From positions 4,998,501-5,062,500 of the forward strand of contig JACJXX010000001.1 of assembly GCA_020636435.1 (NCBI GenBank): a stretch of 64,000 nucleotides of DNA. Direction: 5' to 3'. A model generated the notes under the pieces. It saw only the letters and a list, made by a program, of their open reading frames with translations. It was not told where the DNA came from and ran no database searches. Source of the DNA: Lewinellaceae bacterium. Its GTDB lineage: Bacteria > Bacteroidota > Bacteroidia > Chitinophagales > Saprospiraceae. This document shows positions 49,225 through 57,648 of the stretch, piece by piece. Every line of letters starts with the position of its first letter. The stretch's first letter is position 1. The position numbers and the translations under genes are program-made.

Positions 49225-49824
49225 TTACAGGTCGAGTTTGAATTGAGGTTCCTTAAGACCTGGAATATTCAAATAAATATCGTCCATTGAAATTTCAATA
49301 TCCAGGGAATATACCGGCACCTTTTTGCCCAGGCCAATAATGGTTTGCATGCGCCAGAATTTCCCGTCTTCTCGGAACAAAGTATCTACGATCGGTTGTT
49401 CCTGGTCAATTAACAGGTATTCTTTGAAGGAAGGAAGAGAACGGTATTTCCGAAATTTTTCTCCCCGGTCGTAAGCAGCAGTAGCATCTGACAGCACTTC
49501 TACGATTAGAACAGGATTGATGATAGCGTGCTCATCTTTCCCCGAGATTTCAAGATCGCCACAAACAACGCTAATATCCGGATAAACATAGTGATTCAGT
49601 TCGTCAAAATAAACTCTCTGATCACTGTTGAACACCGTGCAACCTTTTTTTTTCTTATCCCGAAGCGAATAGAAAACATTGCCACCTAACAAATTGTGTG
49701 GAATGGTGCCGCCGGACATGGCAATTATTATCCCATCCCGGAACTCGTGTTTTTGTTCTGAATTGGATTCCAACTCCAGGTAGTCTGAAATACTATAATA
49801 TTTTTTTGCACCTTCACCTTCCAT
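49225..49824 (-). CDS. Uma2 family (DUF820) PD-(D/E)XK nuclease-like protein
   Basis: 199 residues from MEGEGAKKYYSISDYLELES at 49824; an upstream frame overlaps the divergent gene. Core: EQKHEFRDGIIIAMSGGTIP, then YVYPDISVVCGD and NPVLIVEVLSDATAAYDRGEK, the Asp...Glu-x-Leu-Ser pattern of Uma2 proteins. YPD...VEV is the PD-(D/E)XK-like active site. These are abundant in Bacteroidota and Cyanobacteria, often in multiple copies; their biological role is not settled. Less GC-rich than its neighbours, and placed directly before scpA. Confidence 0.85.
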   Translation of the reverse strand: MEGEGAKKYYSISDYLELESNSEQKHEFRDGIIIAMSGGTIPHNLLGGNVFYSLRDKKKKGCTVFNSDQRVYFDELNHYVYPDISVVCGDLEISGKDEHAIINPVLIVEVLSDATAAYDRGEKFRKYRSLPSFKEYLLIDQEQPIVDTLFREDGKFWRMQTIIGLGKKVPVYSLDIEISMDDIYLNIPGLKEPQFKLDL

Positions 49825-49837
49825 AAGCTGCTTTTTA

Positions 49838-49865
49838 CAAAAGTAACTAATATCACCTAAACTTG
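49838..49865. promoter_or_regulatory. Divergent overlapping -7 elements
   Basis: Minus strand TACTTTTG at 49838-49845 (14 nt before the Uma2 ATG) matches TAnnTTTG. Plus strand TAAACTTG at 49858-49865 (one mismatch) lies 4 nt before the ATG at 49870, again suggesting a leaderless message. Together they form a compact divergent promoter. Confidence 0.35.
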
Positions 49866-49869
49866 CTCT

Positions 49870-50580
49870 ATGGCAACCAAAGGCAAACTCTACCTCATCC
49901 CTGCTCCCTTGGGCGAAAATGCAGCGCATACCCTTCCCCGCTACGTCATCGACATCCTCCACCGGCTGGATATTTTCATCGCCGAACGCGCCAAGACCGC
50001 CCGCCGTTTCATCAAGGAGACGAATCCGTCAAAGCCCTTCAGCGAACTCACCTTCTACGAGATTGCCAAACACACGCCCCCCGAAGAACGGGCCCGCTTC
50101 CTGGAAGATGCCGAGCGGGGCAAAGACATCGGCCTGCTCTCCGAGGCCGGCTGCCCGGGCGTGGCCGACCCCGGCGCTTTCGTAGTGCAAACCGCCCACC
50201 AACGCGGCATCGAGGTGGTTCCGCTCGTCGGCCCTTCCTCCATCCTGCTCGGCCTGATGGCCTCGGGCCTCAACGGGCAGAATTTTTGCTTCCACGGCTA
50301 CCTGCCGCCCCGCCGCCCCGAGCTGGACAAAGAACTGAAGTTCCTGGAGCAACGGGTTTTCAAACACGGCCAGACGCAGATTTTTATCGAAACGCCCTAC
50401 CGCAATAAATCCCTCATCGAAACGGCGATCAATACCCTTTCCCCGGATATGCTCTTCTGCATCGCCGCCGACCTCACACTGCCCACCGAGTATGTGCGCA
50501 CGCTGGCCGTAAGGGACTGGCGGAAGGAGAAAGTGCCGGATTTGCACAAGCATCCGGCTGTTTTTTTGGTTGGGAAGTAG
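49870..50580 (+). CDS. RsmI-like tetrapyrrole-methylase-fold methyltransferase
   Basis: 236 residues with the TP-methylase fold: GKLYLIPAPLGENAAHTLPR at the start, the SAM-binding GLLSEAGCPGVADPG (residues 88-102) and VPLVGPSSILLGLMASGLNG, and HGYLPPRR. It is the Bacteroidota relative of RsmI (16S rRNA C1402 2'-O-methyltransferase); the second, diverged RsmI-like gene often found in this phylum. No partner genes adjacent. Assigning the rRNA target is a family inference. Confidence 0.82.
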   Translation: MATKGKLYLIPAPLGENAAHTLPRYVIDILHRLDIFIAERAKTARRFIKETNPSKPFSELTFYEIAKHTPPEERARFLEDAERGKDIGLLSEAGCPGVADPGAFVVQTAHQRGIEVVPLVGPSSILLGLMASGLNGQNFCFHGYLPPRRPELDKELKFLEQRVFKHGQTQIFIETPYRNKSLIETAINTLSPDMLFCIAADLTLPTEYVRTLAVRDWRKEKVPDLHKHPAVFLVGK

Positions 50581-50675
50581 AATTTGGGATGTTTGACCAT
50601 CTCTTAAAATTTTTGACGTTCGATTTTTGATGTGCCGCGAAAGAGCCGCCACTACCGGGGAGCTTGCGAAAGACA

Positions 50676-50737
50676 AATCAAAAATCCCAAATCAAAAATC
50701 CCAAATCAAAAATCCCAAATCAAAAATCGGACATCTC
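50676..50737. repeat. AATCAAAAATCCCA tandem repeat
   Basis: About four units of AATCAAAAATCCCA, preceded at 50606-50630 by TTTTTGACGTTCGATTTTTG that can pair with it. It sits between the methyltransferase and nadA; apart from this, nothing gene-like was seen in 50581-50939. Confidence 0.7.
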
Positions 50738-50939
50738 AAATCCTATGTGGCTTCCGAATCTCCAACCTTCCTGCCATCCTGTCTATGTGTTACCTTCCTG
50801 TCCCATCTTCGTCACAAGGCTGAAAAAACTTAGTTTAAAAACGAAACTAAGCAAACTATTTTCAGAGGCGGCCCGTTATTCTGACAAGCCAAAGAAAAAA
50901 AATGGGGTGTTCCCTTTTACCTTATAAAAACGCTAAACC

Positions 50940-51944
50940 ATGACCACGCTTGCCATTGCCGAAAAACAGCTCCAGGACAAAGGGTATCTGGATATCGACG
51001 TAGACCCTACCCTCGACCTGTTTGAAGAGATAGAAAAGCTCAAAAAAGAAAAGAACGCCATCATCCTGGCGCACTACTACCAGGAGGCAGACATTCAGGA
51101 TATTGCCGACTACATCGGCGACAGCCTGGGCCTTTCTCAACAAGCCGCGGCTACCGATGCCGACATCATCGTCTTTGCCGGGGTGCACTTCATGGCCGAA
51201 ACCGCCAAGATGCTCTCCCCCGGCAAGAAGGTGCTGCTGCCCGACCTGAAAGCAGGCTGCTCCCTGGCCGATTCCTGTCCGCCGCCCCTGTTCCGCAAGT
51301 TCAAGGAAAAATATCCGGATCACGTGGTGGTGAGTTACATCAACTGCACGGCGGAGCTGAAGACGCTGACCGACATCTGCTGCACCTCCACCAACGCGGT
51401 GCATATCATCGAGAGCATCCCCGAGGATCAGCCCATCATCTTTGCCCCGGATGTCAACCTGGGCCGTTACCTGGTGAAAAAGACCGGGCGCGATATGGTG
51501 CTGTGGAACGGCTCCTGCATGGTGCACGAAATCTTTTCCAACGAGAAGATCACCAAACTGATGCTGCGGCACCCCGATGCGAAATTCATCGCCCACCCCG
51601 AGTGCGAAGAGCACCTGCTGGAAAAGGCGGATTTCATTGGGTCCACCACCGGCCTGCTCAATTATACCAAGCGCAGCGAGGCCACTGAGTTCATCGTGGC
51701 CACCGAAGCGGGCATCATCCACCAGATGCAGAAATCCTCGCCGTTTAAAACCTTCATCCCCGCACCTCCCAACAATACTTGTGCCTGCAACGAGTGCCCG
51801 CACATGAAGCGCAATACGCTGGAAAAGCTGTACACCACCATGAAGTACGAACAGCCGGAGATCATCTTGCCGGAATGGGTTATTGAGCAGGGCCGCGCTT
51901 CTATCGACCGCATGCTGGAGATTTCGGCGAAGGCGGGGCTTTGA
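50940..51944 (+). CDS. nadA: Quinolinate synthase A
   Basis: 334 residues. NadA motifs: ILAHYYQEADIQDIADYIGD with SLGLSQ, VFAGVHFMAETAKMLSPGKK, PDLKAGCSLADSC (Cys107), WNGSCMVHE (Cys193) and NNTCACNECPHMKRNTLEKL (Cys281/283/286), which together give the three Cys ligands of the [4Fe-4S] cluster; also SYINCTAELK and IAHPECEEHL. It condenses iminoaspartate with dihydroxyacetone phosphate to quinolinate for NAD synthesis. The nadB and nadC genes are not in the window. An 84-bp tandem repeat begins right after the stop codon. Confidence 0.97.
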   Translation: MTTLAIAEKQLQDKGYLDIDVDPTLDLFEEIEKLKKEKNAIILAHYYQEADIQDIADYIGDSLGLSQQAAATDADIIVFAGVHFMAETAKMLSPGKKVLLPDLKAGCSLADSCPPPLFRKFKEKYPDHVVVSYINCTAELKTLTDICCTSTNAVHIIESIPEDQPIIFAPDVNLGRYLVKKTGRDMVLWNGSCMVHEIFSNEKITKLMLRHPDAKFIAHPECEEHLLEKADFIGSTTGLLNYTKRSEATEFIVATEAGIIHQMQKSSPFKTFIPAPPNNTCACNECPHMKRNTLEKLYTTMKYEQPEIILPEWVIEQGRASIDRMLEISAKAGL

Positions 51945-51949
51945 GTGGG

Positions 51950-52195
51950 GAACGCGGATGACGCGGATGAAACGGATTTTCGCGGGTTTGCATTTCTGGA
52001 GCTTGCATGGAAGGCGGGGTTGTGAGAAAGGGGGAACGCGGATGACGCGGATGTAGCGGATTTTCGCAGATTTGCATTTCTGGAGCTTGCATGGAAGGCG
52101 GGGTTGTGAGAAAGGGGGAACGCGGATGACGCGGATGTAGCGGATTTTCGCGGGTTTGCATTTCTGGAGCCTGCATGGAAGGCGGGGTTCTGCAA
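51950..52195. repeat. Tandem repeat, 84-bp unit, three copies, downstream of nadA
   Basis: The CATTTCTGGAGC marker occurs at 51991, 52075 and 52159, an exact 84-bp period. Unit: GGAACGCGGATGACGCGGAT, then GTAGCGGATTTTCGCGGGTT, TGCATTTCTGGAGCTTGCAT, GGAAGGCGGGGTTGTGAGAA. The last part resembles the final nadA codons plus stop (GGCGAAGGCGGGGCTTTGAG). The first part is shared with the 96-bp array at 23066-23480. Confidence 0.85.
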
Positions 52196-52221
52196 AATAA
52201 TAAGAAAATCAACTATGAGAT

Positions 52222-52527
52222 ATGCTGAAATTTGAATGGGATGAAAATAAAAACAAGTCGAATCGAGAAAAGCACTCGATAAGCTTTGAGAAAGCAAAAG
52301 AGGTTTTTCAAGATGAAAATGCAGTTGAATTTCGTGGGAATTCTTCAACGGAATTAAGAATAAGGAGAATAGGAAAGACATTTAGTAAAATATTAATTGC
52401 GGTGGTGTACACAATTAGATCAGCCGTGATTCGGATCATTTCAGCGAGGCAAGCAAGTAAAAAGGAAACAAAAGCTTATCTTGAGAATAGTTTATCAAAA
52501 CAATCAGGAGATGAAACTGAAAATTGA
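52222..52527 (+). CDS. brnT: BrnT-family ribonuclease toxin
   Basis: 101 residues. BrnT signature at both ends: FEWDENKNKSNREKHSISFE with KAKEVFQD near the start and RIISARQASKKETKAYLEN near the end. BrnT folds like RelE and acts as a translation-blocking ribonuclease. The DNA is clearly more AT-rich than that of the surrounding genes, pointing to transfer. Its end overlaps the start of the next gene by 17 bp, typical of a toxin-antitoxin operon. Confidence 0.85.
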   Translation: MLKFEWDENKNKSNREKHSISFEKAKEVFQDENAVEFRGNSSTELRIRRIGKTFSKILIAVVYTIRSAVIRIISARQASKKETKAYLENSLSKQSGDETEN

Positions 52528-52933
52528 GCAAGCAATAGAATTGGCCAGAAAAGATAAAAGTCTGGAAGGAGTAATAATTGAAGATTTAAAAGAAACTCAA
52601 GTGCGCGCAGTCGATGCATTGATATTGGCTGAATATGGCATAGTCATACCAGAGCAAAATATCTATTACAGTGATGAGGACATAGCTTATGATCCTGACT
52701 TTGATGATGTGAAATGGAGTGAGGAGCCACTCAAAATGACCTGGGAAGAAAAAATGCAGTTATCAGAAGAAATGGACAAAAATAATAAGAAAGAAGGGGA
52801 GATATCTGTCAAGGTAAATATCTCAGATCAAGAAGTACGTCAATGGGTTAACGAGAACCATGATAAAATGGGACAAATATTGGGAAATTTTATTGTAGAC
52901 ATTTACAAGGCCAATAAGATCATAAAAGAATAA
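52511..52933 (+). CDS. Putative antitoxin partner of BrnT
   Basis: 140 residues from the ATG at 52511, preceded at once by AGGAG; a TTG at 52481 would be an alternative start. It is not a normal BrnA: only the segment YYSDEDIAYDPDFDDVKW resembles the BrnA N-terminal SDEDI pattern, and the BrnA C-terminal ribbon-helix-helix is not recognisable (ISVKVNISDQEVRQWVNENH near the end could be its remnant). The first 50 residues (KIEQAIELARKDKSLEGVII ... LILAEYGIVIP) form an additional helical part. Highly acidic, AT-rich. The antitoxin role is inferred from position only. Confidence 0.6.
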   Translation: MKLKIEQAIELARKDKSLEGVIIEDLKETQVRAVDALILAEYGIVIPEQNIYYSDEDIAYDPDFDDVKWSEEPLKMTWEEKMQLSEEMDKNNKKEGEISVKVNISDQEVRQWVNENHDKMGQILGNFIVDIYKANKIIKE

Positions 52934-53235
52934 GTGAAAATCCGATATATCCGCGCCATCGCCCGACGCCAAAGCTATGGGCGACGGTGCCTGTATTCTT
53001 TGCCATTTTCTGGTGTTCTACCCTTCCCCTTTTTTCCGCGCCGACTCTGTTTCCTTCCTTCTACCTCCTGAAAACACAATAATAATAGGCGCCCAACTCC
53101 TCATTTTTGACCAAATTTTGACATTGCAGCCGATAGCCAATTTTTATTCTATCCCTGTTTTCTGTTTTTGAATTTAATTGCTAACTTTAGCAGCCTTGCA
53201 ACCATCTCCAATAAGATAAAGGATACCCAAAGGCT
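52934..53235. other. Intergenic region with a hairpin
   Basis: GCGCCATCGCCC (52953-52964) and GGGCGACGGTGC (52979-52990) pair with two mismatches around CGACGCCAAAGCTA, a word shared (complemented) with the hairpin element at 39841-39968. Otherwise AT-rich, without a gene. Confidence 0.5.
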
Positions 53236-53685
53236 ATGCAGCTTACCGGCACGCACAAATTCAACGCTTCTGCAACCAAAATCTGGTCCAAACTCATGGA
53301 CACGGATACCCTCGCCCGGATAACGCCGGGCGTTTCCAAACTGGAAGAGATAGGGACAGATCAATACAAAGCCATCGCCGAGGTCAAAATGGGGCCGGTC
53401 AGCGGTTCCTTTTCCGGCAACCTCAATGTGACGGACAAGCAGGAACCCCAAAGCTTTGTCCTGAACATCAAACAGAACAGCAAGATCGGCAATGTGGCCG
53501 CCGATGTAAAAATAGAATTGCTGTCGGTTTCCGACAACGAAACGGAGCTATCCTTTGACGGCAAAGCCAACCTCTCCGGATTGCTGGCCCGCACCGGGCA
53601 GCGCGTTATGTCCGGCGTGGCCAATACGTTGAGCAAACAGTTTTTCAAGGCGCTGGAGGAGGAACTGGACAGGCAGGAAGGGTGA
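53236..53685 (+). CDS. coxG: CoxG-like SRPBCC protein
   Basis: 149 residues: MQLTGTHKFNASATKIWSKL at the start, then LARITPGVSKLEEIG and VKMGPVSGSFSGNLNV, the CoxG signature, with a C-terminal amphipathic helix VMSGVANTLSKQFFKALEEE. CoxG helps anchor CO dehydrogenase to the membrane in Oligotropha-type systems. First gene of the cox-like cluster, 114 bp before coxS with GGTTAACCTT-type repeats (about 53725-53760) in between. Confidence 0.88.
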   Translation: MQLTGTHKFNASATKIWSKLMDTDTLARITPGVSKLEEIGTDQYKAIAEVKMGPVSGSFSGNLNVTDKQEPQSFVLNIKQNSKIGNVAADVKIELLSVSDNETELSFDGKANLSGLLARTGQRVMSGVANTLSKQFFKALEEELDRQEG

Positions 53686-53799
53686 GGGTTTGGGGTTCTG
53701 GGTTCAATGCTCAATGTAGCCGAACCTTAACCTCAACCTCAACCTTAACCTTAACCTTCGAACCTAATCTATTATAACCGATAAAAGCAAAATTTTCCT

Positions 53800-54285
53800 A
53801 TGGCAACAACAATTCAGGTAACGGTGAATGGCAAAGCCTACAGCCATGAGGTCGACCCGCGTATGCTGTTGGTGCAATACCTGCGCGACGTGCTCGGGTT
53901 GACCGGCACGCACGTGGGCTGCGACACGAGCAACTGCGGCGCCTGCACCATTTTAGTGGACGGCCTGTCCGTCAAATCGTGCACGCTGCTGGCCGTGCAA
54001 GCCGACGGCAGCGAGGTGAAAACAATTGAAGGGATGGCGGATAACGGTACCCTGCACCCCCTGCAGGAAGGCTTCCGCGAGGAGCACGGCCTGCAGTGCG
54101 GCTTCTGTACGCCGGGCATGATCATGTCTTCAGCAGATTTGCTGAGCCGCAATTCGAACCCCAGCGAACAGGAAATCCGAGAAGCGCTGGAAGGCAATTT
54201 CTGCCGCTGCACCGGGTATCACAACATCGTGAAGGCCGTTCAGTACGCCGCGAAAAAAATTAGCAAACAAGAAAAAGTAGCCTAA
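53800..54285 (+). CDS. coxS: Molybdenum hydroxylase [2Fe-2S] small subunit (CoxS-like)
   Basis: 161 residues. N-terminal plant-ferredoxin-type cluster with Cys41, 46, 49 and 61 (GCDTSNCGACTILVDG, SCTLLA) and C-terminal helical cluster with Cys100, 103, 135 and 137 (LQCGFCTPGMIMSSADLL, GNFCRCTGYHNIVKAV). It passes electrons from the molybdenum site to FAD. Its stop codon overlaps the coxL start (TAATG), so the subunits are translationally coupled. Confidence 0.95.
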   Translation: MATTIQVTVNGKAYSHEVDPRMLLVQYLRDVLGLTGTHVGCDTSNCGACTILVDGLSVKSCTLLAVQADGSEVKTIEGMADNGTLHPLQEGFREEHGLQCGFCTPGMIMSSADLLSRNSNPSEQEIREALEGNFCRCTGYHNIVKAVQYAAKKISKQEKVA

Positions 54286-56651
54286 TGACCAATTTTATAG
54301 GAAAAGCCGTCAAGCGCGTTGAAGACAAGCGCTTCATCACCGGCAAAGGGCGCTACACGGACGACATCGTCCTGCCGGGAATGACCCACGCCTACATCGT
54401 CCGCAGCCCTTATGCCCACGCCAGGATACTGAGCGTAGACACTTCCGCTGCCGAGGCCATGGAAGGCGTCGTCAAAGTCTTCACCGGAAAAGACATTGCC
54501 GAATCGGGCATCAATGGCATACCCACCGGTTGGCAGGTCAATTTCAAGAACGGCGACACCATGAAAGAGCCGCCCCACCCCCTGCTGGTGGCCGACAAGG
54601 CCCGTTATATGGGGGATGGCGTGGCGGTCGTGATCGCCGAAAGCAAAGAGATCGCCCGCGATGCCGGAGACATGGTTGAGGTTGAATACGAAGAGTTGCC
54701 GGCGGTCGTCGATGCAAAAAAAGCCACGGAGCCCGGCGCTCCGCTGGTGCACGACGACGCGCCCAACAACCTCTGCTTCGACTGGGAACTCGGCAACCCG
54801 AAGGCCGAAGTGGACGAGGCCATGAGCAAGGCCCACCACGTCACCACCCTGGAGTTTGTCAACCAAAGAGTGATCCCCAATGCCATCGAGCCGCGCTCGG
54901 CCATCGGCCATTTCGAAGAGGCCAGCGATAAATACACCCTTTACACCACGTCCCAGAACCCGCACCTGACGCGGTTGCTGATGTGTGCTTTTGTACTCGG
55001 CATCCCCGAGCACAAGGTGCGCGTCGTGGCGCCGGATGTCGGCGGCGGCTTCGGCAGCAAGATTTTCCACTACGCCGAGGAGGCCCTGATGATCTGGTGC
55101 TCCCAGCGCCTCAAGCGCCCGGTGAAATGGACGGCCGACCGCAGCGAGGCCTTCATGACGGACGCTCACGGCCGCGACCACATTACCAAAGCTGAAATGG
55201 GCTTTGACAAAGATGGCAAAATAGTGGGCCTACGCGTGAAAACCTACGCCAACCTGGGGGCCTACCTTTCTACTTTTGCGCCTTGTGTGCCGACCTACCT
55301 TCATGGCACCCTCCTGCAAGGCCTGTACACCACCCCCAAGATCAATGTCGACGTTACCGCTGTTTTCACGCATACGGTTATGGTAGATGCCTACCGCGGC
55401 GCCGGCCGCCCGGAGGCCACTTACCTCTTGGAACGCCTGATGGACACCGCAGCCCTCGAAATGAAAATGGACCCGGCCGAGCTGCGCCGCAAGAATTTCA
55501 TACCTCCTTTCGACGGCGTCAAGCAACCGGGGTACCAAACCCAGGTGGCCCTGCAATACGACAGCGGCAACTACCAGGGCGTGCTCAAGCGGGCGCTGGA
55601 AATGGTTGGTTACGAAAAGTTCCGCGAAGAACAGAAGGCCGCCCGCAAGGATGGCAAACTGCTGGGCATCGGTTTTTCAACTTATATAGAAGCCTGCGGC
55701 ATCGCCCCCTCGGCGGTAGTCGGGGCCCTGGGCGCCCGCGCCGGCCTGTACGAAGTCGGGCAGGTCCGGGTACAGCCCACGGGCAAAGTGAGCGTGTATA
55801 CCGGCGCTCATTCTCACGGACAGGGGCACGAAACCACTTTCGCCCAGGTGGTGGCCGACCGGCTGGGCATCCCTATGGAGGATGTCGAGATCATCCACGG
55901 CGACTCCGAATCGGTGGCCTTCGGCATGGGCACCTACGGTTCCCGGAGCCTGGCCGTCGGCGGCAGCGCCATTGTGAAGAGCCTGGATAAGATCATTGAA
56001 AAGGGCGCCAAGATCGCCGCCCACAAGCTGGAGGCTTCCGAAGAGGACCTCGAATTTGCCGGGGGCAAATGGACGGTGAAAGGCACCGACAAGAGCGTCG
56101 GCTTCGGAGATGTGGCCCTCACGGCTTACGTGCCGCACAATTATCCGGCAGGGCTGGAGCCCGGCCTGGACTTCTCCAGTTTCTACGATCCGGCCAACTT
56201 CACGTATCCTTTCGGCGCCCACATCGCTATCGTAGAAGTGGATCAGGAAACCGGCAAGGTCCGCCTGAAGCGCTTCATCGCAGTGGACGATGTTGGCAAC
56301 GTCATTAATCCGATGATCGTCGACGGCCAGATCCACGGAGGGCTGGCGCAGGGCATCGGGCAGGCGTTGCTGGAAGGCGCCGTTTATGACGAAAACGGCC
56401 AGTTGATCAACGGTTCTTACATGGATTATACCATGCCGCGGGCGGATGACCTGCCTTCTTTCGAGATCGACCGCCAGGTGACACCCTGCCCGCACAACCC
56501 CCTGGGGGTAAAAGGAGCAGGCGAAGCCGGCACCATCGGCTCTACGCCGGCAGTGGTCAACGCCGTAATGGACGCCCTGTCGCCCTTCGGCATCAAGAAC
56601 CTGGAAATGCCGCTGACCTCGGAACGCGTGTGGCGGGCGATGAATTCCTAA
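54285..56651 (+). CDS. coxL: Molybdenum hydroxylase large subunit, form II CoxL-like
   Basis: 788 residues of the xanthine-oxidase family: N-terminal GKAVKRVEDKRFITGKGRYT, the GGGFGSK loop (253-259), the active-site loop DAYRGAGRPEATY (AYRGAGR at 369-375), GAHSHGQGHETTFAQVVADR and the catalytic Glu in GVKGAGEAGTIGS. True aerobic CO dehydrogenases (form I) carry AYxCSFR with a copper-binding Cys. AYRGAGR marks form II, whose substrate is uncertain. It binds the molybdopterin-cytosine dinucleotide cofactor. The annotation as CO dehydrogenase should be read with that limit. No xdhC-type maturation gene is adjacent apart from coxD/E. Confidence 0.93.
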   Translation: MTNFIGKAVKRVEDKRFITGKGRYTDDIVLPGMTHAYIVRSPYAHARILSVDTSAAEAMEGVVKVFTGKDIAESGINGIPTGWQVNFKNGDTMKEPPHPLLVADKARYMGDGVAVVIAESKEIARDAGDMVEVEYEELPAVVDAKKATEPGAPLVHDDAPNNLCFDWELGNPKAEVDEAMSKAHHVTTLEFVNQRVIPNAIEPRSAIGHFEEASDKYTLYTTSQNPHLTRLLMCAFVLGIPEHKVRVVAPDVGGGFGSKIFHYAEEALMIWCSQRLKRPVKWTADRSEAFMTDAHGRDHITKAEMGFDKDGKIVGLRVKTYANLGAYLSTFAPCVPTYLHGTLLQGLYTTPKINVDVTAVFTHTVMVDAYRGAGRPEATYLLERLMDTAALEMKMDPAELRRKNFIPPFDGVKQPGYQTQVALQYDSGNYQGVLKRALEMVGYEKFREEQKAARKDGKLLGIGFSTYIEACGIAPSAVVGALGARAGLYEVGQVRVQPTGKVSVYTGAHSHGQGHETTFAQVVADRLGIPMEDVEIIHGDSESVAFGMGTYGSRSLAVGGSAIVKSLDKIIEKGAKIAAHKLEASEEDLEFAGGKWTVKGTDKSVGFGDVALTAYVPHNYPAGLEPGLDFSSFYDPANFTYPFGAHIAIVEVDQETGKVRLKRFIAVDDVGNVINPMIVDGQIHGGLAQGIGQALLEGAVYDENGQLINGSYMDYTMPRADDLPSFEIDRQVTPCPHNPLGVKGAGEAGTIGSTPAVVNAVMDALSPFGIKNLEMPLTSERVWRAMNS

Positions 56652-56680
56652 TCCTTTTTAACTTTTAAAACAGAAGAACC

Positions 56681-57538
56681 ATGATTCCTAATAAATTTGA
56701 TTACCACCGGCCGTCATCCGTCGACGAGGCCATCCGCCTGATGGGCAAGCACGGAATGGACGCCAAGCTGCTGGCCGGCGGCCACAGCCTGTTGCCCGCT
56801 ATGAAACTGCGGCTCAACCAGCCGGGGGTATTGATCGATATCGGGCGCCTCGGCGAATTGCGGTACATTAAAAAAGAGGGCAACGAACTGGTCATCGGCG
56901 CCGGCGCTACTCACAACGATATCGCCAATTCCAGCCAGGCCCGCAATACCCTCAGCATGCTTTCGGAAGCCGCCAACCTGATTGGCGACGTGCAGGTGCG
57001 CAATAAAGGCACGCTGGGCGGCAGCCTGGCCCACGCCGACCCGGCGGCCGACTGGCCGGCGGTGATGATCGCCGCCCATGCCCGCATCGAGCTCAGAGGA
57101 GCTAAGGGTACCCGCACGGTCGATGCCGATGACTTCTTCACCGGCTTCTACATGACCACGCTGGAAGACAATGAGATCATCACGGCCATCCGCATCCCGG
57201 AGCCTCCTAAAGGCACCAGAAGCTCCTACCAGAAGTTCATGCAACCGGCTTCCCGTTTCGCCATCGTCGGCTGTGCTGCGGTGGTTACGGTGGACGGGGG
57301 CGTTTGCCAGAAAGTAAGCGTTGCCTTTACCGGCCTGGCGGATGGGGCTTTCCGAGCCTCCAATGTCGAGGCCTCGCTCGCCGGCAAGAAGGCCACCGGA
57401 GAAAACATCGCCGCCGCCGCTCAGTCCGCCGGCGAAGGCGTGACCCCCATGGGCGACCACTTCGCCTCGGGCGAGTACCGCCTGCACCTGGCCAGAGTGT
57501 ACGCCAAACGGGCGCTGAAGGCAGCTACACAGGCTTGA
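56681..57538 (+). CDS. coxM: Molybdenum hydroxylase FAD-binding subunit (CoxM-like)
   Basis: 285 residues. FAD-binding motifs LLAGGHSLLPAMKLRLN (31-47) and GTLGGSLAHADPAADWPAVM (about 110-129), with the start MIPNKFDYHRPSSVDEAIRL. The C-terminal third is the CO_deh_flav_C domain. It receives electrons from CoxS and passes them on. It lies 29 bp after coxL. A strong terminator follows (57593), so coxG/S/L/M form one transcription unit. Confidence 0.94.
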   Translation: MIPNKFDYHRPSSVDEAIRLMGKHGMDAKLLAGGHSLLPAMKLRLNQPGVLIDIGRLGELRYIKKEGNELVIGAGATHNDIANSSQARNTLSMLSEAANLIGDVQVRNKGTLGGSLAHADPAADWPAVMIAAHARIELRGAKGTRTVDADDFFTGFYMTTLEDNEIITAIRIPEPPKGTRSSYQKFMQPASRFAIVGCAAVVTVDGGVCQKVSVAFTGLADGAFRASNVEASLAGKKATGENIAAAAQSAGEGVTPMGDHFASGEYRLHLARVYAKRALKAATQA

Positions 57539-57592
57539 CAAGTTTCCCAAGAGCCATCACGGAGAAAACTTGTTAAGCCTGCCAACGGCACT

Positions 57593-57620
57593 AAGGCGGG
57601 AAATACTCCCGCCTTTTTTT
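57593..57620 (+). terminator. Intrinsic terminator after coxM
   Basis: AAGGCGGG (57593-57600) and CCCGCCTT (57608-57615), 7-nt loop, then a run of T to 57620. It separates coxSLM from coxD. Confidence 0.9.
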
Positions 57621-57648
57621 ATGTTTGCATAAACATCGACAAATCACC

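Noticed and set aside
51950..52200. CRISPR array behind nadA
   Set aside because: Exact 84-bp tandem duplication without variable spacers.
54282..55181. Minus-strand 299-residue frame opposite coxL
   Set aside because: Shadow of coxL; the plus-strand protein has all family motifs.
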